Shown in pieces: positions 1 through 10,991 of a stretch of 64,000 nucleotides of DNA. The position numbers were made by a program, and so were the translations under genes. Location of the stretch: positions 163,715,498 through 163,779,497 of the forward strand of contig JAPWDM010000001.1 in assembly GCA_035578155.1 (NCBI GenBank), read 5' to 3'. This DNA is from Brachynemurus nebulosus (Eukaryota > Arthropoda > Insecta > Neuroptera > Myrmeleontidae). How positions within the stretch are numbered: the first letter of the stretch is position 1; each line of letters starts with the position of its first letter. The notes beneath the pieces are model-generated. The model searched no databases, was not told the origin of the DNA, and saw only the letters and a list, made by a program, of their open reading frames with translations.

Positions 1-708
1 ATTTTTCTTTCCTATATTTATAAAAATTAGAAGAATTGAGATAATACTGTAAAAGTGAGAACAATTTAAAGATATTCTAATAGATTGCAAAATTAATATC
101 TGTTGTTAGCCAAAACATCACTATCAAATATCAAAGAAATTTTAATTCCCTTTATAAGAGATTCTGAAAGATTATGACATATAAAAAATTTCATATGGTA
201 TGTAAAAAATCTATTTCACTTGCTAAGGGCTATATTTTCGTCAAACATAAAAAATATTTTTCTCCCTTTATAATACGAGTAACTGCGAAAATCACGATTT
301 TTAGCAGTTTTTTTGCAACAACTAATTTTTTTTTTGCATTAATTTGTATTAAATTGATTTCATTCTATTGCTATTAAATACTTCTTCAACTTCTGTAAAA
401 AACTTTTGTGTATAATTTTTTTTTTTTTAAATACGAAAAACTGTGTTTGGACTTCTTTAGCCACTATTTTCAAGAACTTCTCCAACGAATCAGCTGTTTA
501 AAAATACTTTATCGAATTCTACGAAATTTTTCCGTATTTTCCCTTCTAGATACTTATTTTGGCAAAAAACAAAGTTTTAATCAGTAATTTGCTTAGAATG
601 GATTGATTTTAATCAAACACATCTAACTTACGAAAGTATAGTAAAATTACATATTTAAAGAAAATGGAAAATTCGAAAATCAAATTTTTAAAATTTTACG
701 ATTAGGTA
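1..708. other. A+T-rich sequence without recognised gene
   Basis: I see only A+T-rich sequence with short A and T runs, such as the T run near 418-429. No open frame has convincing codon structure. It may be intronic or intergenic sequence upstream of the exon that ends at 1557. Confidence 0.5.
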
Positions 709-710
709 GG

Positions 711-815
711 GTAAAAGCCCCTATACTCGAACAGTTTTGATATTTTATATATTAATGAATTGTTTCTGAAAAAAACCGTTAAACATCAAAACTGTTCGAG
801 TATAGGGGCTTTTAC
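711..815. repeat. Perfect 31-bp inverted repeat with 43-bp loop
   Basis: Positions 711-741 and 785-815 are exact reverse complements (arms begin GTAAAAGCCCCTATACTC and end in its complement), separated by an A+T-rich loop. The arms contain the GC-rich block AAGCCCCTATACTCG, unlike the surroundings. This is consistent with a very small MITE or a transcribed hairpin lying in the intron-like sequence just before the candidate exon. No clear target duplication is visible outside the arms. Confidence 0.85.
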
Positions 816-912
816 GTTATTCTTCATTAAATTTTAAATTCTGACTATGAGGCTAAAATATTCTTAAGAAATATCCACAGACAATACACTAAAAAAGAAC
901 TTTATATTCCAG

Positions 913-1557
913 TTAACTGACTCAGTCGCTGAAGAATTTGATGATGAAGAATTAATTAAAGCAAAAGAAGCTTTACAATTTCGTGCAAACATAACACAAG
1001 ATCAACTTTCGTATACATTCGAACGACTGAAAAATCAAGCTCACTTTGATCAAAGTTCAAATATAATTCAAGAAAAATTTTTCCATTGCTACAATCATCA
1101 CTTACGAAGACTTAACACTTTAGATAATATAAAAATTAGTGAAGAAATCAACAATGCCACAGAAGCCCTCTTTTTACAAATGGCACTCCTGGGAAAACAA
1201 TTTGAAAAATTTGAAGTCGGTGCAAAATATTGTGCCAATTTATTACAAACACAATTTTTAGATAGATACCATGCTATCGAATCTGGATTATATCTCTTTT
1301 TTACATTAATGGAAAGCTTTCCCAATCATCTGACACCGTGCATCTATCAACTGGAATTGGAGCACCAATCACAAAAACCGAACAAAAGCGTTGTAGTTAC
1401 TTGCTTTTCAATTATTGCAAGCAAGTTAGAGTATAGTTGTCAATATATAACTGATCGAGTATTAGCGGAAGTCGAAAATTTTTTGACAACTGTTAAAAAC
1501 AGTCCAGCAATTTTTGATAACTGCTTACTAGAATATTATTCAGGGAAAAAAGCGTAA
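913..1557 (+). CDS. Probable 3'-terminal coding exon of an unrecognised helical protein
   Basis: The frame is open from 868 to the TAA at 1555-1557, far longer than expected by chance in this A+T-rich sequence. A splice acceptor, TTTATATTCCAG, ends at 912, so I start the exon there; the exon encodes 214 residues. The product is acidic at its start (EEFDDEELIKAKEAL), rich in Q, N, E and K, and looks mostly alpha-helical (for example ATEALFLQMALLGKQFEKF). It has several cysteines and no obvious signal peptide or membrane segment, and it ends EYYSGKKA. I do not recognise the family. Codon use (CAA, GAA, AAA, TTA) fits an A+T-rich insect gene. No upstream exon is identified; the rest of the gene would lie left of the window or in unseen short exons. 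An intronless start at the ATG at 1180 (125 residues) is possible but discards a well-formed upstream frame. A decayed transposon gene is the main alternative. Confidence 0.6.
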   Translation, partial: LTDSVAEEFDDEELIKAKEALQFRANITQDQLSYTFERLKNQAHFDQSSNIIQEKFFHCYNHHLRRLNTLDNIKISEEINNATEALFLQMALLGKQFEKFEVGAKYCANLLQTQFLDRYHAIESGLYLFFTLMESFPNHLTPCIYQLELEHQSQKPNKSVVVTCFSIIASKLEYSCQYITDRVLAEVENFLTTVKNSPAIFDNCLLEYYSGKKA

Positions 1558-1692
1558 ACTAATAAGTGTAGATGACAGACTAATGAACGTATTATACCTA
1601 TATTATGTTATACAGATTAATTATATCAATGTATATAATTGAGGCAGCCAGATACGACCAGGATACGACCAAATAGTATTTTGTAATATTAA

Positions 1693-2247
1693 CCCCTTAT
1701 CGCATACGAAGCCATATATGGATTGTAAGTTTTACTATTTTTTTTCAACATACAAAATATTATACATTTTTTTCAATATATTTTTTTTTTTTTTGAAACT
1801 AATGTTAAATCCTAACTTTATACTTTTTCGAGTAACGGAACGTAATTTTGGTTGTCTTTGGTAAGTGCGGGTTGTCAAATTATTTGAAGTTATGTTCAGA
1901 GTGTCCGACCGTTTCAAGTGTCCGAGTGCAATTAAATGGTGCTAATTTTATTTGTGAAAACTAAAAACAATAAAACGGTAAGTACTAAAATCAAAAATTT
2001 TAAAAACACATTCTTTATATATTCAAGAACATGGAATAGTTGTGATTCGTGTGTGTTTTCTTGTTTTCTTCGATATTTGGGGCTTATTTTGAAGTTGCCA
2101 TATTTGGCTTCGTATGCGAGTAACTTCTATACAATAAGACTTAATTTTTTTTTCTTAATTTGACTACTAAAATAAAAGAAGTGAAAGACATTTTCAGTAA
2201 AAAAAAATTGTTTTCTTCACCTCCTTCATAATTCATGCAATAAGGGG
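1693..2247. mobile_element. piggyBac-like non-autonomous element (555 bp, TTAA target)
   Basis: Intact TTAA tetranucleotides flank it at 1689-1692 and 2248-2251. The ends read CCCCTTATCGCAT and, on the opposite strand, CCCCTTATTGCAT. A subterminal inverted repeat adjoins the left end (TCGCATACGAAGCCATAT, from 1700) and recurs inverted at 2098-2119, about 130 bp inside the right end. Asymmetric internal repeats plus TTAA duplications are typical of piggyBac superfamily elements. Inside, a short ATG frame from 1936 runs into AAAACG|GTAAGT, which resembles a first exon and splice donor and could be the decayed start of a transposase gene. No transposase catalytic region is present. Confidence 0.75.
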
Positions 2248-2251
2248 TTAA

Positions 2252-4778
2252 AATCAATGGAATATCCAATAGTATCCGTAGTAACGTTTTTAAATAATTA
2301 TCGTCAAAATATAGTTATTGATAAAATTTTACTTTTTTGAGAAGAAACTGCAAAATTTTGAAAGAAAAACAGTGGTAGGTATTCGTTTTGTCTTCTGTTT
2401 GCCCGAAATGGCAAACAGAAAAACAGTTTGAGCTTATGTATTAAAAACAAAATTATCGGTTTATACCTCCCTATACGTTTGTCCATTAGACAGACATGAT
2501 AAAGTCCCTTTCCTATTTCCTCATTTTAAATTCTTGATAGTTAAGTTCAAACATCATTCCATTTAAATGAGTAGGTATCGGTAAGAGTTTTCTTATTTTC
2601 TCTTTTTAACACGAAGGAATTATACTGACGAAAAAATACGCCAACAGATGGATATTGAATGAGTCACCAAACTTAAAACAATTGAACACATGAGTCAATA
2701 AAGGTGTTTTTCAAAAATTCAGTTCTTGCCAAATTTTGAAATATTTTATGCTGAAGTATCATATATTAAAATTTGATTTCATTATCTCCACTAATTTTGT
2801 AAAAATTCAATAATAAACATGTGCTAATGCATGGGAAGTATATGTAAATAAAAACTTTCAAACGCTTAAACTGTAAAATTATAAAAATGTTACGTAACAC
2901 TTTCATCCACTCATGTCTTCAATGGATTCTTTAAATACAATCAAAAAATACTTCATTTTTCATTAGAAAAAAATTTCCAAAAAAAATTTAGACGCAATTT
3001 TTTTTTTAAATTAAAGAGATTTCACTATTTACAGCAAAAAAAAAAAAAACAATTAAAAAAGTATGTCTGCTTGAGCTGAAATACTTTTTTGTGGATATAA
3101 TATAACACATGTAAATAACATAACGAATAACACATATGTAGATACTTTATTACTGAATATTTCGGGAGACAATTCTTTAGCAAATTCATATCTTTTTAAA
3201 AATGCTGTTATAATTTTTCTCCTTTCTATTGTATCTACAAAAACATTTGTGAGACTTCTAAGTGAAGACTTCGAGAGCGGATAAACACTTCTTAAATTCT
3301 ATTTTATTCGCTCCTTAGTTACCGTGTGTGTAGGTGAAACAATAAGAATTAACATTTTATGATTACAGACTAGATGGTTAGTTTGTACAGACCAAGAGAC
3401 AACCTGCATTTCATTTAAAGAGTTCTCTTTCGATTGAAATTTTATATAACTCTAGAACTAGTTGAGTCTCAGTCATGAAATTTGTATCATTTGTTTAAGA
3501 AGCTGTAACCTGAATTTATTAATTTCAAAATTTTTCTTTCTGTTCCTTTTGAAATATTCGACATTAAATATTACCATGGTTTTTGCCATTTATAAAAAAT
3601 TATAGTATTAAAAAGGCACTAATTGTAAGTTCTCAAGCTTGAAACTGCTACAAGAAAAAAGATTTGAAAATTAGCCTTTCTTCCTTTTACTAATTTTACA
3701 CCTCTAGAAGTCCCATTTTAAATTGATTTTCATTTTATAGTTGTGAATTTTTTTCTCCACTTTCCTCACTGGGTAATATTACATTAGAACAAAAAATCAA
3801 GATCATAATTATCATTCTGAAAATTTTAATTTTTAATTTATCTTAATAAGTATCTGTAAAATTAATCGAAATATATACATTTGCGCAATACTTGATTTCA
3901 ATCGAAAAACATTCCTAAAGCAAGCTTAAACTGACCACTAAAAAAAAAGTATGAGTCTGAAATTTTTGGACTAGGTGATTTTTATAGAATGACCCTATAC
4001 TCGTAACCTGACTGAACAAGCTCGGTCTCATAAAACTAGATATTTCTAAAAATATCGACATCTTAATAAAAAGGATTAAAATACAATTTTTTACTTATAA
4101 ATTTTACTGTACAGAAGAGATTCATCTACTCTTCTTCCTAATACGAACCTTTTTCTAAGTGTTTAAAATTCACATATTATCTATTTAAAAAATAAAAAGA
4201 TAACAACTCCAATGCAGTTGTCTCTTTTTCACAAAGTTTTTTCGTGTTAAATTTGCAAGCAATAAATTTCATAATGACCTTTTTTATTGAAAAGCAGATA
4301 TTTTTCGAGAGACTTGCAAAAAATAATTTTGGTAATTTTGAACAAATGAGAGATTGTTGACGTACCCAAAGTGTCTTTATACAAAATTACAGGCAGTAGA
4401 AAAACTCTCTAAATGAAATATACGCTGGCTCTTGGTCTACTTGGGGTTGGGACTACATATAGAAATCCACTTGCTATATTTGTCTAGGATTCCCATATAC
4501 AAGGTAGTTATAGCCAAGCTGAGATGCAGATTACATACAATTTATTTCAAGAAACATTTACAAAAAACAAAAATAATAGTAGGGAATAAGTAGTAGTAAG
4601 GAATGTTTGTTTATTTCTGTTAACTATTGCTACACAAAATAATAGAGCAAACATAACATAACGTATTATCATCATCTGTTCTCTAATGTTTTCAAAATAA
4701 GACAAGGGAAAATTTAAAAGCACCTCCTTCCTTACCGGGAGTTTAAAAAAGCTGCGTCCGCCAGTTGTAAAAAGAAAA
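2252..4778. other. A+T-rich stretch, nothing recognised
   Basis: No gene or complete element is seen in about 2.5 kb. A 10-bp stem (TCTGTTTGCC at 2394-2403 with its complement at 2410-2419, 6-nt loop) is the only compact hairpin I noted. Confidence 0.5.
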
Positions 4779-5405
4779 ATAAATTTAAGTAAAAAAATAC
4801 TTTTTTAAAGCAAACTTTGATTTAAAAATGCACTAAAATGTATAAATTAACTTTTGAGTGAAGTTTGAAGCAATGTACAACATAATTTATAAAATCTTGA
4901 GGCATTATTATTAATTATTTTTGTTTCAGATGTGAGTAGCTACCAAACTTGGTTAAACACCTCAAGCTTTTATTTATAAGTTATGTTGCACATTGCTTCA
5001 AACTTCACTCAAAAGTCATTTTATACATTTTAGTTCATATTTAAATAAAAGCTTGCTTTAAAAAACTTATATTTTTACTTAAATTTATTTTATACTTGTT
5101 AGTCTAATCATGGTCTAATCACAATTAATTTAGAAAATCAAACATAACCATGGAAACTAAAAATTGCAATGTAGAATCATGGGACAATATTTGACAGTTC
5201 GAAATGTCAAAAATTTACATAAGACTAAAAATTAACAATTCTAGTTTTGATGGAATTTAGCAAAAAACTTATTATATATTGCATTCCAAGTTATACATAT
5301 ACGCAAAACTTGAAACCTCTAGCTCAATTAGAAGTTGTATAAATTTTGATTGCAAAATTTGATCTAAACAAACATACTAACATTGCAAGTTAAATAAAAG
5401 CTTTT
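4779..5405 (-). repeat. AAGCTT-ended dispersed repeat, copy A, with extra inverted arm
   Basis: Read on the minus strand, 5405-4959 begins AAAAGCTTTTATTT and ends AAATAAAAGCTT, giving short terminal inverted repeats. The same sequence, diverged, recurs on the plus strand at 61924-62394. A partial copy lies at 53924-54054. In this copy the segment 4959-5089 also pairs with 4779-4903, making arms of about 125 bp around a 55-bp loop. A shared landmark is GAGTGAAGTTTGAAGCAAT. No coding capacity is visible. A MITE-like or fold-back DNA element is likely. Confidence 0.7.
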
Positions 5406-5445
5406 AAAAATGGGAGTAGTTGAGCTCGAAGTCGAGAGAACACTC

Positions 5446-5830
5446 GAGTCGAATTTTCCCTTGCCTTTGATATTTTAAGATAACTAACTAAATGTGAATA
5501 AAATTTAGGTATGTTCTTGTTGTTTAAATATTAAAAACTTTTGAAGTAATAATAGTAACGGTGAGGGGTAAATATTGAAGCCTCCACAAGGTACACCCTG
5601 GGTTGTAACTCAATCCATATACATTTTAGCCATCTAGGTTTATTCTGGGGGTTTGTAGGTGTGTTAGACGCACCAAAAAGCACACAAAACCATGAAATTT
5701 AGATGAAAATATGGTGGAAGTGGGGAAGAAACTGTGAAACCCTTAAAAGGTACACTCTGGATACCAACCCAATCCATGCGCAAAATTTCAGTCTCCTAGA
5801 TTTAACGAGTAGGGCCATTCAAAAATACAT
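5446..5830 (-). repeat. Deleted inverted copy of the 36.6-39.2 kb element family
   Basis: It begins AGTCGAATTTTCCC, matching the right terminus of the element ending at 39214. It then holds two monomers whose reverse complements match the 160-bp monomers at 37767-38255, with landmark AAACCTAGAGGGCTGAAATT in diverged form (here TCTAGGAGACTGAAATTT and CCTAGATGGCTAAAATG). The order of end then monomers is that expected for a reversed, internally deleted copy. Confidence 0.55.
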
Positions 5831-5995
5831 CCAATTTCAAGAAATGTTTTATTTTTTCAATAAAAAATCGTTTTCTTCTATTAGTTAGGGACGCAACAGC
5901 TAAGGTTATATACACCGTTGTAATAGAGGTACTATTGATTTTGACTTAGGTATGAATTATTGATAAATAATGCAATATGGTAATATAAATGACGT

Positions 5996-6072
5996 TTCTC
6001 TCCCGGTTAGTTTCGAACTCACGATCTACCGGACAAGAGCAAAGTTACTAATCACTAGACCAACTCGGCATC
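5996..6072 (-). repeat. tRNA-derived SINE head remnant
   Basis: On the minus strand an A-box-like stretch (GAGTTGGTCTAGTGATTAG, about 6049-6068) is followed at normal spacing by a B-box (GAGTTCGAAAC, 6010-6020). This is the internal RNA polymerase III promoter pattern of a tRNA gene. The expected acceptor-stem ends (GATGCCG and CCGGGAG) do not pair, so a SINE head or decayed tRNA pseudogene is more likely than a working tRNA gene. Confidence 0.55.
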
Positions 6073-6099
6073 AAAAATCATTATTTTTCCTAAAATAAT

Positions 6100-6992
6100 A
6101 TTTCAATAATTTTGTCTCCGACTACCATGAAATTGCTTGTTTATTGCACAAAGTACTGTCTAAGTAAGCTACCTTTTACGTAGAGTCATATATCCAGCTG
6201 TACAAAAAATGGCCTTTTACACGCACGTACATGAAAAATACCAACGCCTACTACACTTCTATTAATTCGTATATTATATATTATACGGGGCTTTCATTAT
6301 ATTCCGATACCCACGTGATCAAATTTGTTTAGTGCGCTTGGTAATTTGTTTACTGTATGTTGGTGGCACTGTAGTGAAGTTAGTTTGAAAACACTAAAAA
6401 TAAATAACCAAAATCATTCGTATTTTTCAGTGTTGTAATTATTACTTTAAATATTTAGTTGCAAAATATAATAAATTTCATAAATAATCTTTAATTAAGT
6501 TCTTATTATGTAAAACAGTATTGTTATATAACAGATTTTTAAATGATACCGCATTTAGGGTATTTTTTTTTTTTGATAATTACCATACACACAAATATGG
6601 CGGAAATTATATTTGGTCACGTGGGTATCGATATATAATGAAAGCCCTGTATATTAGATATTATACAGTGATAATTATACATATTATTCATATTAGAATC
6701 TGTACAAAAATTTTACCTAGCAACTGAATGTTTTTACCTTTGTTTTTAATAAATTTCAAATACTACATAACCTACATAATTTTAAAGTATTGGTATCTGT
6801 AGATTTGTACCAAATTTTTATCGTTTATTGTGAATTTCATGTTAGTCGTAGATAAAGTATAGTACGTAACTCGGTTATAAGGCATATTACACACTCGCGC
6901 AATTACGCACTCGCCACTGCGCGGCTCTTGCGTAACTTTTTCGCTCGTGTGTAATATGCAACTTACAACCTCAATCACGTAATATACTATTA
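6100..6992 (-). repeat. Long dispersed repeat R1, copy A
   Basis: The minus strand reads colinearly with 11820-14100. Shared landmarks in order are TATTACGTGATTGAGGTTG, a GC-rich palindromic block (ACACTCGCGC with TCGCTCGTGTG around 6891-6952), AACATGAAATTCACAATAAA, AAACATTCAG, ACGTAGCTTACC-like sequence and CAATTTCATGGTAG. This copy is interrupted only by the TA-flanked element at 6286-6649. No coding potential was seen. Confidence 0.7.
6286..6649. mobile_element. TA-flanked MITE (364 bp), CRGGGCTTTCATTAT ends
   Basis: The element is bounded by TA at 6284-6285 and 6650-6651. Terminal inverted repeats of about 42 bp read CGGGGCTTTCATTATAT then, two bases on, CGATACCCACGTGA on the left, and CAGGGCTTTCATTATAT then CGATACCCACGTGA on the right. 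The interior is A+T-rich with no transposase. TA duplication points to the Tc1/mariner superfamily. It sits inside R1 copy A. Confidence 0.8.
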
Positions 6993-7666
6993 TACAATTT
7001 TGTAGTTTAAGAGTCTTCTCCTTTCCATCAATTTTTAAATTAATTTCAATAATTAACTCTGATATTTTAATTTTTTAAATAATCAGCTTAATAGATGATA
7101 ATTAAACAAAATTAAAGTATTTTTGTGCATACAACAAATTAATACAAATAAAAACAACATTAAAATTAATATAAAAATATAGCTGCTATGAGAATGCTAT
7201 GCACTTGAGGAAACTATTTTGGCTACTTTTACTATGTGCCTTTTATGAATCTGCTTCTATAACTATACAACTCTCGAAAGCAACTCTCGATAGTTCTTGT
7301 TCAAATTAAGACTATTAACCTTATATGTTTGCACATGAACAACAAATTTTAATTCAATCAATACCGTACGTAAGTAACTAATAAACTTCTAATGAAATGT
7401 TTTTCATTCACAATAAAATATAATAAAGCACAAAACATCATTTCTCACACTCTATAAACTTTGAATCGATAATAATTAGTCAACACTACCCTATATACTT
7501 TTAGTAGGTGGCGTATTTCAGGCCACTGATGATGCAAAACCGAGCTGATAAAATTTTATTTTAATCAGTTCACAGCATTGTAACTTGAAGGATTTCGGCA
7601 TTCTGTTACATATTCTATAAAATTTATTTACAGAGTCCAAAGTCCTAGATTAAATTCATAACTAAC
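6993..7666. other. A+T-rich stretch, nothing recognised
   Basis: No gene, element end or notable repeat is seen between R1 copy A and the hAT element. Confidence 0.5.
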
Positions 7667-7674
7667 CTCTATAC

Positions 7675-8886
7675 CAAGGGTGGGCAAACGGTCGATCGCA
7701 AACAGCTCGACAGTCGATCGCAGACATTTTAAGTAATTTACTAGGTTAATTTAAAATCTTTTAATTTAAAACGTACTTAAAATTTAGCAGACAATGCAAC
7801 ATGAATTTAAATCAAAATCTTAAACGAGGCAACGACAACCTGCAAAACTATGGGTGAGATCAAAAGCGAATTTAGAAGTAGCGACTCGACATGTTTCGAT
7901 TATTTAAACAATCGTTTTCAAGAGCGAAAAATACAAGAAAAAAATCAAAATGGACAAAAACTAAATAAGATGACACCATAACTTGGGCCAAAAAATGAAA
8001 AAAAAATCAGTAAAAAAGTGAAATAAACAAAAGAAAGAGAAGAACCTGTTTGGAAAACGGGAACAGTCAAAAAATATAAAAAAAAATATAAAAAATCAAA
8101 AAGGAAGGAAAAAAATTTTCTTCCTTTTTGACTTTTTATATTTTTATTTTTCGACTGTTTCCGTTTTTCAAACTTTTGAAAAGAAAAAAAGAAAAAAATT
8201 TAAAAAGAAAAAAATGGAAAACTCGATTGCGGAAAAAAGGAACTAAAAAGATGGAAACTAGACGGAACAGAAAAACAGAAGTTTCCAAACTTTTAAACTG
8301 GTTCTTCTTCTTTTTTTTGTTAATTTCACTTTTTTACTGATTTTTATTCATTTTTTTAGGCCAAGTTATGGTGTCATCGACACTTATATTTAGTTTTTGT
8401 CCATTTTGATATTTTGTCTGTATTTTTCTCCCTTGAAAACGGTTATTTAAATAATCGAAACATGTTGAGACGCTACTTTTAAATTCGGTTCTGATCTTAC
8501 CCAAAGTTTTGCAGGTTTTCGTTCCCTCGTTTAAGATTTTGAATTTTCTCCATCGGCAGTTGGAATAATTATAATTATACATGAATTTAAAATTAAACAC
8601 GTATCTATTTTACACTTGACATGACTAATTCCAAAGTACTACTAGCAAAAAAAAAAAAAAAAAAATTAAAAATTTTACCCCAGAATTTTATTAATAATTG
8701 CACATTAAGTTATAATTACAATGACTAATTTGGTATTATGGCCACGATTAAATTTCCCTAGTTGGGGTTTGACATGGAAGATACTTTATTTGTTTTTAAT
8801 TTAGGTAATCCATTTTTTGGAGTCGATCGCGCATAAATAAGAAAAATTAATGTCGGTCATAACAGTATTAAATTTGCCCACCCCTA
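7675..8886. mobile_element. Fold-back hAT-like element (1.2 kb) with 8-bp target duplication
   Basis: The ends are CAAGGGTGGGCAAA and, on the other strand, TAGGGGTGGGCAAA, a common hAT terminus. The flanking 8-mers are CTCTATAC (7667-7674) and CTCTAGAC (8887-8894), matching at seven of eight. GATCGAC-like motifs lie near both ends. Most of the interior is a large inverted duplication: about 7812-8055 pairs with 8278-8542 (landmarks AACCTGCAAAACT and ACACCATAACTTGG). A second A/T-rich hairpin lies between them at 8058-8165. The frame at 8334-8600 on minus is part of one arm and is not recognised as a hAT catalytic domain. A 19-A run is at 8647-8665. Confidence 0.75.
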
Positions 8887-8894
8887 CTCTAGAC

Positions 8895-9356
8895 TAATCA
8901 AACGATGTTGGAAAATAGCGACAATTTTAAAATTAACCAAGATTTTAAAGGTCTACATTTTTGCAATAGAAAAGTATTTTTAATACTCACTGTGAAGGTA
9001 CACTGCCTATGTTGAATAGTATCTACTGCATTAAGACAGACGAATGTACAATTCCTGTTCAGGAACAACAACGAACCGTCTTACGTTCTACAACAAAAGT
9101 ATGTACATGCACAACAATGCAAAACAGAAAACTACTACCTTGCGTTATACATTGAATGGCATTGTATTATAGAACACATCTCTACACCAAAGTATATAAT
9201 TGTAAGATGCATTCAATCCACCATCCAACTACGTTTTACAGGTCGGTTTTCCTCTTAAACCAAACCATAATATTCTAGTATTCTCAACGTCTGATATTTA
9301 AAATAACATCATCAGAAAGTTTTCTTGTTTTCCATAAAGGTCTGCTTCTTTCATTA
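8895..9356. other. A+T-rich stretch, nothing recognised
   Basis: No gene or element boundary was found between the hAT element and the CACGGAGAG MITE. Confidence 0.45.
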
Positions 9357-9358
9357 TA

Positions 9359-10146
9359 CACGGAGAGAAAAATCCTATAATTTTTGTAGAGAAAATTTCA
9401 GAAAAATTACCATGCTCCCCTATAATCCGTGCGCGATCGACGACCAAAATAAAAAATATGTGCTAGCATGGTAAAATTTAATATGGTGCTAACACAACTT
9501 TTATCACACTCTTATGCATGTATATTATAGTTTAATTCTTGTTGTCGTACTCTTTCATTTGCGCATCTGACTCGCGACCTTATATTGTTTGCACTGTACC
9601 TGTAAAAACATGTATACAAAAGTGATTGCCAACAATATAATTCTAATATATATACTAAAGATAGGTAAATAACAAAAAGATGAATTAAACGATGACATCA
9701 TCCTAAGAGAGTGTAAAAGCAACTGACTTCTAGCTGCATCAAGGTTGCTTGGTGCGAGCTGTCTGACAAAGTTTCGTCCACAGTCCACCCCTATGGTTCG
9801 CATGTAACCCAAGTAACTCGCTGATTGAGGTACATTTCATTACAGCGATCCCAACACAACCAACCTTCTTTCTGTTTTTTTTCTTTCTATTATTAGCATA
9901 TTAGCATGGTAATTTTTTTAATAAACACAATTAAAAATTATTTTTTTGTCGGTAATGGAACTTTTTACTGTGCTGTTTTACAAATTTTACGGAGATAATA
10001 TTACGAAAAGAACATTCCATCCTTTAAATTTTTTATGATTAATTATAATCTTTATATTTTTACCTTACAGAATTTAATATGTTCGCCTTTTACACGTCGA
10101 TTGTAGTGCTGAGCACAGTAATTTTTATAGGAATTTGCTCTCCGTG
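9359..10146. mobile_element. CACGGAGAG MITE family, copy 1 (788 bp)
   Basis: TA flanks at 9357-9358 and 10147-10148 bound termini CACGGAGAGAAAAATCCTAT and its diverged complement (AGGAATTTGCTCTCCGTG). A conserved subterminal stretch near the right end (TTTACACGTCGATTGTAG then GCTGAGCACAG) recurs in the copies at 43441-44190 and 45016-45212. The interior holds GTGCTAGCATGGTAAAAT and a GC-richer block near 9720-9840 also found in copy 2. No transposase frame is visible. Tc1/mariner-like by its TA duplication. Confidence 0.8.
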
Positions 10147-10148
10147 TA

Positions 10149-10985
10149 TGATCATACAGATAATATGTTTACGTAAATATAACTGCATGGACTAATCATA
10201 ATTAAGGATACGATATGCACCCATGTTTACAATAGCAGTGCTTTTATTATAACGAATTTTGTGGTTTTCGAGATATGACTAAAACTTGTCATTTCTTAAC
10301 GTAGTTCCTCCGGGAAAGTCAGATAGAAAAGTATAGCTCAGGGAAAAAAATTTCTTTTATCAAAAATTAGATAATGTGTTAATATTCTTCAGTTATTATA
10401 TTTGTATACTATTTGTTGTTTTGTTTTTTTTTTTTAATTTCCGCGCGCTTATGTTGTAGCAATATAAAAGGATTGTTGAAAAAACGTTGTAAAAACGTTG
10501 CAAAATAATGTTTATAAATTATATTTCAAAAATGGCACGGTCAATAATTTTTATTTGTTATTAAATATGGTTTGTAACTTTGTATTTTATACTTAACATT
10601 TTTATCAAATTCCTTTGACACGTTTTCATTTTATTAAAAAAAAAAAAACAAAAACAAAAAAAAAGTTGATCCCCATAAGAACCCGTGTTCAAACTACAAA
10701 ACTCTGAAATCTTTTTCTCGAAATTGCGGCGGTCAATTTTTTTTCGGAATAGACTCGTATTATTGGTATTGATCAATTAAATAAATGTCAAAAGAAGATT
10801 CGTTAAAATCCTTTGAAAAATCGTTCAACGCACCAACTTCCTTAAGTGGAATGGAATATTAATTTATTGACAAAAATAATCTTATGCATCCATAGACAAC
10901 ATAAACGAAAAAAAAAAAACATTTTTCCCATAAGCTTAATTTTTCAAAGTATTTTTAAGCAATTTATATAGATTTTGTTTAAGTA
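10149..10985. other. A+T-rich stretch with an A-rich run
   Basis: Nothing recognised apart from an A-rich low-complexity run at about 10637-10664. Confidence 0.45.
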
Positions 10986-10991
10986 CTTTAA

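Noticed and set aside
5996..6072. Functional tRNA gene
   Set aside because: A and B boxes are present, but the acceptor stem does not pair, so it is treated as a SINE or pseudogene.
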